In this document: positions 1 through 5,473 of the stretch, piece by piece | Layout of the letters: every line of letters begins with the position of its first letter | How positions within the stretch are numbered: the stretch's first letter is position 1 | NCBI GenBank assembly: GCA_903911165.1 | Contig: CAIWCQ010000225.1 | Coordinates: forward strand, 1-5,745 | Direction of reading: 5' to 3' | DNA from: an uncultured Actinomycetes bacterium | GTDB lineage: Bacteria > Actinomycetota > Actinomycetes > Mycobacteriales > Mycobacteriaceae | Length of the DNA stretch: 5,745 nt | The notes under the pieces: generated by a model | Told to the model about the DNA's origin: nothing | Databases searched by the model: none | The model's input: the letters and a program-made list of their open reading frames with translations, nothing else | Made by a program: the position numbers and the translations under genes

Positions 1-63
1 CGAGACAGCGCGCTGACCCGCACACCAACTGTGGACGGGCGTGTGACTGTGGATCGATGCGGT

Positions 64-585
64 ATGAATGGGCTGATGCCACAGCCTCCGTCGCCGGACA
101 AGCGCGACACCATCGCTGCCGCGCGTGCCAACTGGGAACGCGCGGGGTGGGCCGACGTCGCCGACGGCATGGTCGCGGTCACCTCGGTAATGCGTGCCCA
201 TCAGATTTTGCTGGCGCGGGTGGAAAACTCCCTCCGGCCCTACGATCTGAGCTTCTCGCGCTACGAACTGTTACGCCTGCTCGCCTTCAGCCGTGCCGGT
301 GCACTGCCGATCACCAAGGCATCCGACCGGTTACAGGTGCATGTCACGAGCGTCACCCACGCCATCCGGCGATTGGAGGGCGACGGCCTCGTCGAGCGAA
401 TACCGCACCCGACCGACGGCCGCACCACCCTGGTGCGGATCACCGACCTGGGGCGCTCGACGGTCGAAGATGCCACCGTCACCCTCAACGATCAGGTGTT
501 CGCCGATATCGGTATCTCGCATGAGCAAGCCGCCGCCCTGGTCACGGCCATCGATATGTTGCGACACCAGGCGGGCGACTTCTGA
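64..585 (+). CDS. MarR-family winged helix-turn-helix transcriptional regulator
   Basis: A single-domain DNA-binding regulator of about 170 residues, typical MarR size. Counting from the ATG at 64, a short N-terminal tail rich in Pro and charged residues is followed by the dimerisation helix (VTSVMRAHQILLARVENSL). Next comes the FSRYELLRLLAFSR helix, a recognition-helix region (ITKASDRLQVHVTSVTHAIRRLEGDGLVER) and the wing (HPTDGRTTLVRITDLGR), whose DGR-x(n)-T-x-x-G pattern is characteristic of the family. MarR proteins usually repress as dimers and release DNA on binding small phenolic or acyl ligands; the ligand here is unknown. The gene is convergent with mmsB, with only 4 bp between stops, so it is not co-transcribed with the valine operon. 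Whether it controls that operon is open. The start is uncertain: GTG 31, ATG 64 and ATG 76 are all in frame and none has a clear Shine-Dalgarno sequence. The family assignment is firm; target and ligand are not known. Confidence 0.88.
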   Translation: MNGLMPQPPSPDKRDTIAAARANWERAGWADVADGMVAVTSVMRAHQILLARVENSLRPYDLSFSRYELLRLLAFSRAGALPITKASDRLQVHVTSVTHAIRRLEGDGLVERIPHPTDGRTTLVRITDLGRSTVEDATVTLNDQVFADIGISHEQAAALVTAIDMLRHQAGDF

Positions 586-602
586 GACCTCAGCCGGCCC
601 GC
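571..602. terminator. Candidate bidirectional hairpin spanning both convergent stop codons
   Basis: The arms GCGGGC (571-576) and GCCCGC (597-602) are perfect inverted complements. Inside them lies a second palindrome, CTGAG-AC-CTCAG (582-593), realistically a 4-bp stem with a GACC loop. Both stop codons lie within the inner palindrome: TGA of the MarR gene at 583-585 and TGA of mmsB at 590-592 on the minus strand. There is no T-tract on either side, so this is not a classical intrinsic terminator, though mycobacterial termination hairpins often lack one. It could end both transcripts or only stabilise the 3' ends. The inverted repeat is read directly from the sequence; the function is inferred. 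Confidence 0.4.
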
Positions 603-1465
603 AGGGACTCGATGACGGCGCTGAAGTCCAGATCGGCGTGTTCGTCGGCGAATCGGGCGTAGATCTGCGCAGCGTGACTGCCGAGCGGAGCCGACGCGCC
701 GGTGGACGCGACGGCGGCCATCGCCAGACCCAGGTCCTTGTTCATCAGTGCCGTGGCGAAGCCGGGCTTGAAGTCGTTGTTAGCCGGTGACGTCGGAACC
801 GGGCCGGGAACCGGGCAGTTGGTGTGCACTGCCCAGCAGTTACCGGTCGCCCCGGTGATCACGTCGAAGAGCGACTGCGCGGACAGGCCCAATTTGTCGG
901 CCAGCACGAATGCCTCGCCGACGGCGATCTGCTGAACTGCCAGCAGCATGTTGTTGCACAACTTCGCGGCCTGGCCCGCACCCGAGTCGCCGCAATGAAT
1001 GATTTTGCCCGCCATGGCGTCCAGCACCGGGCGGGCTGTTTCCAACGCGTCGGTCTCACCGCCGACCATGAACGCCAGCGTTCCGGCAGCAGCCCCCTTC
1101 ACTCCGCCGGAGACCGGGGCATCGAGTTGGGCGAAACCCCGTTCGACGGCGTAGGCATGCACGGCGCGGGCATCGTCGACGGCGATCGTCGAGCTGTCGA
1201 TGAACAGCGCACCCGCTGCGGCGGTGGACATCACCTCGGCGTAACACTGGCGAACAAGGGTCCCGTTGGGCAGCATCGTGATGACGACGCTGGCGTCCCT
1301 AACCGCCTCTGCTGCGGTTTCACAGACGCTCACACCTGCGTCGGCGGCGGCGGCCCGGGCGGCGGGCACCGGATCGAAGCCCTGCACCTCGTAGCCGGCC
1401 TTGACCAGGTTGGCGCCCATCGGTGCGCCCATATTTCCCAGGCCTAAAAATGCGATCGCGGTCAT
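590..1465 (-). CDS. mmsB: 3-hydroxyisobutyrate dehydrogenase
   Basis: Oxidises 3-hydroxyisobutyrate to methylmalonate semialdehyde with NAD(P)+ in the cytosol, the penultimate step of valine catabolism. The 291 residues match the family length. The N-terminal Rossmann domain opens with the dinucleotide-binding motif GLGNMG (residues 8-13). The substrate-binding motif DAPVSGG is at 115-121, and GAGQAAKLCNN at 162-172 includes the catalytic Lys168. A helical C-terminal domain with NKDL (242-245) completes the beta-hydroxyacid dehydrogenase layout. The start is supported by AAGGGAG eight bases upstream of the ATG. It is the last gene of the mmsA-fadE9-mmsB run and lies 22 bp after fadE9. Its product is the substrate of MmsA, so the operon ends interlock biochemically. 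Related family members such as tartronate semialdehyde reductases share these motifs, but the neighbours decide for MmsB. Confidence 0.95.
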   Translation of the reverse strand: MTAIAFLGLGNMGAPMGANLVKAGYEVQGFDPVPAARAAAADAGVSVCETAAEAVRDASVVITMLPNGTLVRQCYAEVMSTAAAGALFIDSSTIAVDDARAVHAYAVERGFAQLDAPVSGGVKGAAAGTLAFMVGGETDALETARPVLDAMAGKIIHCGDSGAGQAAKLCNNMLLAVQQIAVGEAFVLADKLGLSAQSLFDVITGATGNCWAVHTNCPVPGPVPTSPANNDFKPGFATALMNKDLGLAMAAVASTGASAPLGSHAAQIYARFADEHADLDFSAVIESLRAG

Positions 1466-1473
1466 CTGGTTTG

Positions 1474-1480
1474 CTCCCTT
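1474..1480 (-). promoter_or_regulatory. Ribosome binding site of mmsB
   Basis: On the minus strand AAGGGAG ends eight bases before the ATG of mmsB. It lies in the 22-bp gap after fadE9, so mmsB has its own translation signal within the operon. Confidence 0.7.
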
Positions 1481-1487
1481 GAGTACG

Positions 1488-2654
1488 TCATGCCGAGGCG
1501 CGAGCCTGCGTCGCGGCGGCCCGGCCGATCACCACGCGCATGATTTCGTTGGTGCCCTCCAGGATTCGGTGCACCCGCAGATCGCGGACGATCTTCTCCA
1601 GGCCGTACTCGCGGAGGTATCCGTACCCGCCCAGCAGTTGTAGTGCGCGGTCGGCGACGTCGAAGCAGGCATCGGTGACGTAGAGCTTCGCCATCGCGCA
1701 CAACTCGACCTTGCCGGCATCGTCGGCGTCCAGGGCGCTCGCCGCATGCCAGAGCATCAACCGCGCGGTCTGAAGAGAAGTGGCCATATCGGCTAGCGCG
1801 AAGCGGATGGTCGGTTCGTCAATCAACGCGCCGCCGAACGCCTGCCGATCCACCAGGTAGCTCGCAGCCCGATCGTAGGCGGCCTGACCGCCACCGAGTG
1901 AGCAGGCGGCGATGTTTAGTCGACCACCGTTGAGTCCGTTCATCGCGATTCCGAATCCGCCACCCGCACCCTCCGGGCCGCCGAGCATCGCATCGGCGGG
2001 CACCCGGACGCCCTCCAGGATCACCTGTGCGGTGGGCTGTGCATTCCAGCCCATTTTGTCCTCGCAAGCGCCGAAACTCAAACCGGGCGTTCCTTTTTCG
2101 ACGATGAATGCCGAGATTCCGCGCGGTCCGTCGGCACCGGTCCGGGCCATCACGATGTACACATCGGACACCCCGGCACCGGAGATGAATTGCTTCACTC
2201 CGTCGAGAACGTAATGATCACCGTCGGCGACCGCCTTGGTTCGTAGCGCCGCCGCGTCTGATCCGGCACCGGGCTCGGTCAGGCAGTAACTCGCGATCGC
2301 TTCCATCGACGCCAGTCGGGGAATCCAGGACTTACGCTGCTCGGCGGTGCCGTAGGTGTCAATCATCCACGCACACATGTTGTGAATCGAGATGAAGGCC
2401 GCGACCGTCGGGTCGGCGACGGACAGCTCTTCGAAGATCCGAACAGCGTCCAATCGGCGCAACCCGCTGCCGCCGACGTCTTCTCCGCAGTAGATGGCAG
2501 CCATGCCCAACTCCGCGGCCTCGCGCATCACGTCGACGGGGAAGTGTTTGGTGTGATCCCACTCCAATGCGTGCGGTGCGATGCGTTTGGCCGCGAATGC
2601 GGCGGCGGTCTCCGAAATCACCCGCTCGTCATCATCGAGTGCCATGAACGTCAT
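1488..2654 (-). CDS. fadE9: Acyl-CoA dehydrogenase, isobutyryl-CoA type (FadE9-like)
   Basis: An FAD flavoenzyme predicted to oxidise isobutyryl-CoA to methacrylyl-CoA, the first committed step after transamination and decarboxylation of valine; electrons would go to an electron-transfer flavoprotein. The 388 residues fit a complete enzyme of the family. The helical N-terminal domain is followed by the first signature CLTEPGAGSD (124-133), the middle beta domain with QFISGAGVSDVYIV, and the C-terminal helical domain. The second signature (339-358) includes LLGGYGYLREY, and RILEGTNEIMR (363-373) has Glu366 in the position of the catalytic base of medium-chain enzymes. The ATG is backed by GAGAGGG five bases upstream; a second Met at residue 4 is a weaker alternative. 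Position between mmsA and mmsB is the main argument for isobutyryl-CoA over another short branched acyl-CoA. Family is certain; substrate is inferred. Confidence 0.94.
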   Translation of the reverse strand: MTFMALDDDERVISETAAAFAAKRIAPHALEWDHTKHFPVDVMREAAELGMAAIYCGEDVGGSGLRRLDAVRIFEELSVADPTVAAFISIHNMCAWMIDTYGTAEQRKSWIPRLASMEAIASYCLTEPGAGSDAAALRTKAVADGDHYVLDGVKQFISGAGVSDVYIVMARTGADGPRGISAFIVEKGTPGLSFGACEDKMGWNAQPTAQVILEGVRVPADAMLGGPEGAGGGFGIAMNGLNGGRLNIAACSLGGGQAAYDRAASYLVDRQAFGGALIDEPTIRFALADMATSLQTARLMLWHAASALDADDAGKVELCAMAKLYVTDACFDVADRALQLLGGYGYLREYGLEKIVRDLRVHRILEGTNEIMRVVIGRAAATQARASA

Positions 2655-2659
2655 TACGG

Positions 2660-2666
2660 CCCTCTC
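2660..2666 (-). promoter_or_regulatory. Ribosome binding site of fadE9 touching the mmsA stop codon
   Basis: On the minus strand GAGAGGG lies five bases before the fadE9 ATG. Its first G is the last base of the mmsA TAG stop. A ribosome finishing mmsA therefore covers the fadE9 start signal, which suggests translational coupling of the two genes. Confidence 0.7.
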
Positions 2667-4186
2667 TATTTCATCGTCGGGATGACGAACTCGGCGCCAT
2701 CCTTGATGCCCGACGGCCAGCGCTCCGTGACTGTCTTCACCTTGGTGTAGAACTGGATGGCGGCTGGTCCGTGCTGGTTGAGGTCGCCGAAACCGGAACG
2801 CTTCCAGCCACCAAATGTGTGGTACGCCACCGGAACCGGAATCGGCACGTTGACCCCGACCATGCCGACCTGAACCCGTGAGACGAAGTCGCGGGCGGTA
2901 TCGCCGTCGCGGGTGAAGATCGCGACGCCGTTGCCGTACTCGTGCTCATTGGGCAGCCGGAGGGCTTCCTCGTAGTTCTTGGCGCGCACGATGCACACCA
3001 CCGGACCGAAGATCTCGTCGGTGTAGATCGACATCTCGGTGGTGACGTGATCAAACAGGGACGGCCCGATGAAATAGCCACCTTCCAGGCTCGCGTCGCC
3101 GAAGGTCATTTCGTCGCTACCTTTTTCGCGACCATCGACGACGAGTTCGGCGCCTGCGGCGACGCCGGCATCGATGTAGCCACGCACCCGGTCCAGTGCG
3201 GCTTCGGTGACCAACGGTCCGTAGTCGGCTTTCGGGTCCAGGCTGTGGCCGACCCGCAGGTGTTCGATCCGCTCGGCGAGCCTGTTGCGCAACCGGTCTG
3301 CGGTTTCTTCACCGACCGGTACCGCGACGCTGATTGCCATGCACCGTTCCCCGGCGCTGCCGTAGCCGGCACCGACGAGGGCGTCGATGGCCTGATCCAG
3401 GTCGGAGTCCGGCATCACGATCATGTGGTTCTTAGCGCCACCGAAGCACTGGGCGCGCTTTCCGGCTGCCGCCGCGCGCGAGTAGATGTACTGCGCGATG
3501 TCAGATGAGCCGACGAAGCCGTAGGCCTTGATGTCGGGGTGGTCGAGCAGGGCATCGACGGCCTCCTTGTCGCCCTGGACGACTTGGAAGGCACCTGGTG
3601 GCAGCCCGGCTTCGAGGAATAGTTCGGCCAGCCGCAGCGGAACCGAGGGGTCGCGTTCGGACGGCTTGAGGATGAAGGTATTGCCGCACGCCAGCGCGGG
3701 ACCGGCCTTCCACAGCGGGATCATCGCGGGAAAGTTGAACGGGGTGATGCCGCAGACGACACCGAGCGGTTGGCGGATCGAGTACACGTCGATACCGGGC
3801 CCCGCCCCCTCGGTCAATTCACCCTTGAGCAGGTGTGGAATACCGATGGAGAACTCGATCACCTCGATACCGCGCTGGATGTCGCCGTGTGCATCGGGCA
3901 CCGTCTTGCCGTGCTCGATGGACAGCAGTTCGGCGAGTTCGTCTGCGTTGGCGTTGACCAGTTCAACGAACTTCATCATCACGCGGGCCCGGCGCTGCGG
4001 ATTCCACGCCCCCCACTCTTTCTGGGCATCGACCGCCACGCCGACGGCCACGTCGACGTCGGCTGCCGAGGCGAGCAGCACCTGGGCCTGGACCTCGCCG
4101 GTGCTGGGGTTGAACACGTCCGCGGTGCGGGTGCTGGCCAGGCTACTGCGCTGACCATTGATGAAGTGCTGGATCGTGGTGCTCAT
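2666..4186 (-). CDS. mmsA: Methylmalonate-semialdehyde dehydrogenase (CoA-acylating)
   Basis: Converts methylmalonate semialdehyde, NAD+ and CoA to propionyl-CoA, CO2 and NADH, the last step of the distal valine pathway; it can also act on malonate semialdehyde. The protein has 506 residues from the chosen start, the normal length. The aldehyde dehydrogenase fold is plain: ITPFNFP (147-153, Asn151 of the oxyanion site), ILKPSERDP (172-180, cofactor-binding Lys174), FVGSSDI, then GERCMA with nucleophile Cys282, and EIFGPV (391-396). FGGAKNH (248-254) stands where ordinary aldehyde dehydrogenases have ELGGK with their general-base Glu. This is the known mark of the CoA-dependent MmsA subfamily. 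The open frame extends 29 codons upstream to 4273, but ATG 4186 has GGAAGG six bases before it and begins at the conserved STTIQHFINGQ. It is first in the operon, so it probably lies next to the operon promoter. Confidence 0.95.
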   Translation of the reverse strand: MSTTIQHFINGQRSSLASTRTADVFNPSTGEVQAQVLLASAADVDVAVGVAVDAQKEWGAWNPQRRARVMMKFVELVNANADELAELLSIEHGKTVPDAHGDIQRGIEVIEFSIGIPHLLKGELTEGAGPGIDVYSIRQPLGVVCGITPFNFPAMIPLWKAGPALACGNTFILKPSERDPSVPLRLAELFLEAGLPPGAFQVVQGDKEAVDALLDHPDIKAYGFVGSSDIAQYIYSRAAAAGKRAQCFGGAKNHMIVMPDSDLDQAIDALVGAGYGSAGERCMAISVAVPVGEETADRLRNRLAERIEHLRVGHSLDPKADYGPLVTEAALDRVRGYIDAGVAAGAELVVDGREKGSDEMTFGDASLEGGYFIGPSLFDHVTTEMSIYTDEIFGPVVCIVRAKNYEEALRLPNEHEYGNGVAIFTRDGDTARDFVSRVQVGMVGVNVPIPVPVAYHTFGGWKRSGFGDLNQHGPAAIQFYTKVKTVTERWPSGIKDGAEFVIPTMK

Positions 4187-4192
4187 GAGGTG

Positions 4193-4198
4193 CCTTCC
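4193..4198 (-). promoter_or_regulatory. Ribosome binding site that fixes the mmsA start
   Basis: GGAAGG on the minus strand sits six bases before ATG 4186. It decides for the 506-residue form over the longer 535-codon frame, whose extra N-terminus would read through the likely promoter. Confidence 0.7.
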
Positions 4199-4224
4199 GG
4201 CCGGGGTGGAGGAGATACTTGCAT

Positions 4225-4254
4225 ATCCTAGTAAATGTCGGATCGTCCGCACAA
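4225..4254 (-). promoter_or_regulatory. Candidate SigA-type promoter of the mmsA-fadE9-mmsB operon
   Basis: On the minus strand a -35-like TTGTGC (4249-4254) is followed after 18 bp by TAGGAT (4225-4230), which fits the mycobacterial -10 pattern TANNNT. Transcription would start near 4218, giving a leader of about 30 bases before the mmsA ATG. The surrounding 4211-4240 is locally AT-richer than the genes. The -35 match is partial, as expected for a promoter that needs an activator. Predicted by eye only. Confidence 0.45.
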
Positions 4255-4291
4255 GACGCCCCTGGAAACTCACAAGACGTCCCTGGAAACA
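4250..4291. repeat. Two tandem 21-bp direct repeats in the mmsA upstream region
   Basis: Unit 1 (4250-4270) and unit 2 (4271-4291) abut and agree at 19 of 21 positions; the shared core is CACAAGACGYCCCTGGAAAC. Unit 1 overlaps the proposed mmsA -35 box and unit 2 lies directly upstream of it. A 21-bp period puts both copies on the same face of the helix. Two directly repeated half-sites at this spacing are how AraC/XylS-family activators commonly bind, and the Pseudomonas mmsAB operon is controlled by such a protein (MmsR). No AraC-type gene is visible in this window. Alternatively the repeat is a simple duplication: it is in frame with the hydrolase remnant and would encode HKTPLET-HKTSLET if translation began at ATG 4235. 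Confidence 0.8.
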
Positions 4292-4292
4292 A

Positions 4293-4298
4293 TAGGGT
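4293..4298 (+). promoter_or_regulatory. Possible -10 element of the hydrolase remnant
   Basis: TAGGGT fits TANNNT and ends eight bases before ATG 4307, so a leaderless or near-leaderless transcript is possible, as is common in mycobacteria. The same bases (AGGG) could instead act as a weak ribosome binding site for that ATG. No convincing -35 is seen. Weak evidence. Confidence 0.25.
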
Positions 4299-4306
4299 CG
4301 GCCACT

Positions 4307-4893
4307 ATGCGGACGACGAGGTATGGCTCAGGTGGTCCGCCCCTGGTCCTCGTTCATGGACTCGCCTGCGATGGCTCAGACTGGGCTGCTCAAGTGGCCG
4401 CATTCGAACCGAGGACCACCGTCATCGTGTGTGAACTACCCGGGCACGGATCGAGCCCGGCTATACCGGCGGACTGCACGGTCGGGGCTTACGGCGCAGC
4501 CCTGGTGCGAGACCTGATCGAGCAGGCTGTGGGGCCGGCGATTCTGGTGGGCCACAGCATGGGGTGCCGGATCGTTGTGGAGGCGTACCGGGTCGAACCC
4601 ACCATCGCCTCCGGACTGGTGCTCATGCGACGGCAGCCGGATCGGACGCCGGCGAGGTCGAGGTCGCCCTGGATTGCATCGCGGTCCCGTTGCTCGCTAT
4701 CCAAACCACGACCATGGATACCGCCCGCCAACGGGCTTCACTGCAACCGGGTGAGAGCTCACCGTGGCTTGATCTGATCCGAGCCCACGTTCCCCACGCC
4801 GCCATTACGACGCTGTTCGGGTCGGGTCACTTTCCGCAGATCGAACGTTCCCAGGAGATCACCGAACTGATCGCCTGTTTCGCTCAGCTATGA
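4307..4893 (+). pseudogene. Alpha/beta-hydrolase, frameshifted with an internal deletion
   Basis: The 5' part (ATG 4307 to about 4626) encodes a normal alpha/beta-hydrolase N-terminus: LVLVHGL (oxyanion-hole His-Gly, residues 17-18), ELPGHGSS and the nucleophile elbow GHSMG with Ser84. It ends with ASGLVLM, after which the frame becomes Arg/Pro/Ser-rich nonsense and stops at 4777. The 3' part is in a different frame (about 4642-4893): EVALDCIAVPLLAIQ, SSPWLDLIRAHVPHA, and GHFPQIE with the catalytic-His region. Ignoring one G at 4627 restores GLVLIDGSRIG, the usual strand ending in this family. The sequence then jumps almost at once to the late strand, so the cap region, roughly 70-80 residues, seems deleted. 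Together the pieces make about 190 residues against the usual 260 or so. The product is very unlikely to work as a hydrolase. The original substrate is unknown. Its last 35 bp overlap the end of rmlC on the other strand. Confidence 0.82.
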
Positions 4894-5473
4894 AGGCCTG
4901 GGTCTCATCCCAGCTGGGCAGCCGCCCGGCTGACAGCGCTTCGGCGAGGGTGGGTGCCACCGCGTCGCGATCGGACAGCAGCAGTTGTGACTCCGGCAGC
5001 GGCCAGTCGATACCGATCTCCGGGTCGCACGGGGCGATGGTGTGTTCGCGCTGCGGCGCATAGGGTGCCGAGCACAGGTACATGACGACCGAATCATCCT
5101 GCAGCGCAAGGAATCCGTGCGCCAAGCCCTCGGAGATGTAGATCGAGCGCCGGTCGATGTCATCCAGCAGAACCGAGTCCCACTGACCGTAGGTGGGGGA
5201 GCCGGTCCGGATGTCGACCGCCACGTCGAACACCGACCCCTTGAGGCAGGTCACATACTTCGCCTGACTCGGCGGAACCTGCGCGAAGTGCAGACCGCGC
5301 AGCACCCCGGCCGCCGACACCGAGCAATTCGCCTGCCGCAGATCAAAGCTATGCCCGGTCATCTCGGCGAAGCCGTTCTCGGTGAACCACTCGAAGAAGG
5401 CTCCGCGGCTGTCTCCGCGCAACTGCGGGGTGATCTCCCATGCACCCGGCACCGAAAGTTCGCGGAAAGTCAT
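4859..5473 (-). CDS. rmlC: dTDP-4-dehydrorhamnose 3,5-epimerase
   Basis: Epimerises dTDP-4-keto-6-deoxy-glucose at C3 and C5, the third of four cytosolic steps to dTDP-L-rhamnose. In mycobacteria rhamnose joins arabinogalactan to peptidoglycan and is essential. The 204 residues form one cupin (RmlC-like jelly roll). The active-site pieces are visible: VLRGLHFAQ with Arg59 and catalytic His62, PPSQAKYV with Lys72, EGLAHGFLAL with His119, MYLCSAPY with Tyr132 as the acid, and SDRD (167-170), which holds the Asp that pairs with the His. From memory it is very close to M. tuberculosis RmlC (202 residues). The ATG overlaps the rmlB stop by four bases (ATGA), and AGGTGA lies six bases upstream, inside rmlB. 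The 3' end runs 35 bp into the hydrolase remnant on the opposite strand. Confidence 0.96.
   Translation of the reverse strand: MTFRELSVPGAWEITPQLRGDSRGAFFEWFTENGFAEMTGHSFDLRQANCSVSAAGVLRGLHFAQVPPSQAKYVTCLKGSVFDVAVDIRTGSPTYGQWDSVLLDDIDRRSIYISEGLAHGFLALQDDSVVMYLCSAPYAPQREHTIAPCDPEIGIDWPLPESQLLLSDRDAVAPTLAEALSAGRLPSWDETQAFIAERNRRSVR

Noticed and set aside
824..1447. Long open frame on the plus strand opposite mmsB
   Set aside because: It lies fully antisense to a well-conserved enzyme and its product is Gly/Arg/His-rich with no recognisable domain, as expected for GC-rich shadow frames. The same applies to the plus-strand frames at 2942-3508, 3528-4154 and 3770-4231.
4197..4204. Palindrome CCGGCCGG in the mmsA leader
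   Set aside because: Eight-base GC palindromes are common by chance in DNA of this composition, and nothing else marks it as an operator.
4187..4273. A 29-codon N-terminal extension of mmsA (start at 4273)
   Set aside because: No ribosome binding site fits that start. The extension would run through the proposed promoter, and the conserved MmsA N-terminus with a good Shine-Dalgarno sequence begins at 4186.
4250..4291. Start of a CRISPR array
   Set aside because: The two copies abut with no spacer between them and no further copies follow.
4235..4306. Upstream ATG at 4235 as the hydrolase start, adding a 24-residue HKTPLET-HKTSLET leader
   Set aside because: The leader has no resemblance to hydrolase N-termini, and ATG 4307 begins directly before the first beta strand. 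The repeat is better explained as intergenic DNA, though an in-frame origin is not excluded.
4898..4918. CTGGG-TCTCAT-CCCAG hairpin just after the hydrolase stop, overlapping the palindrome CCCAGCTGGG
   Set aside because: The stem is only 5 bp, has no T-tract and is coding sequence of rmlC. It could end the hydrolase transcript, but chance is as likely.
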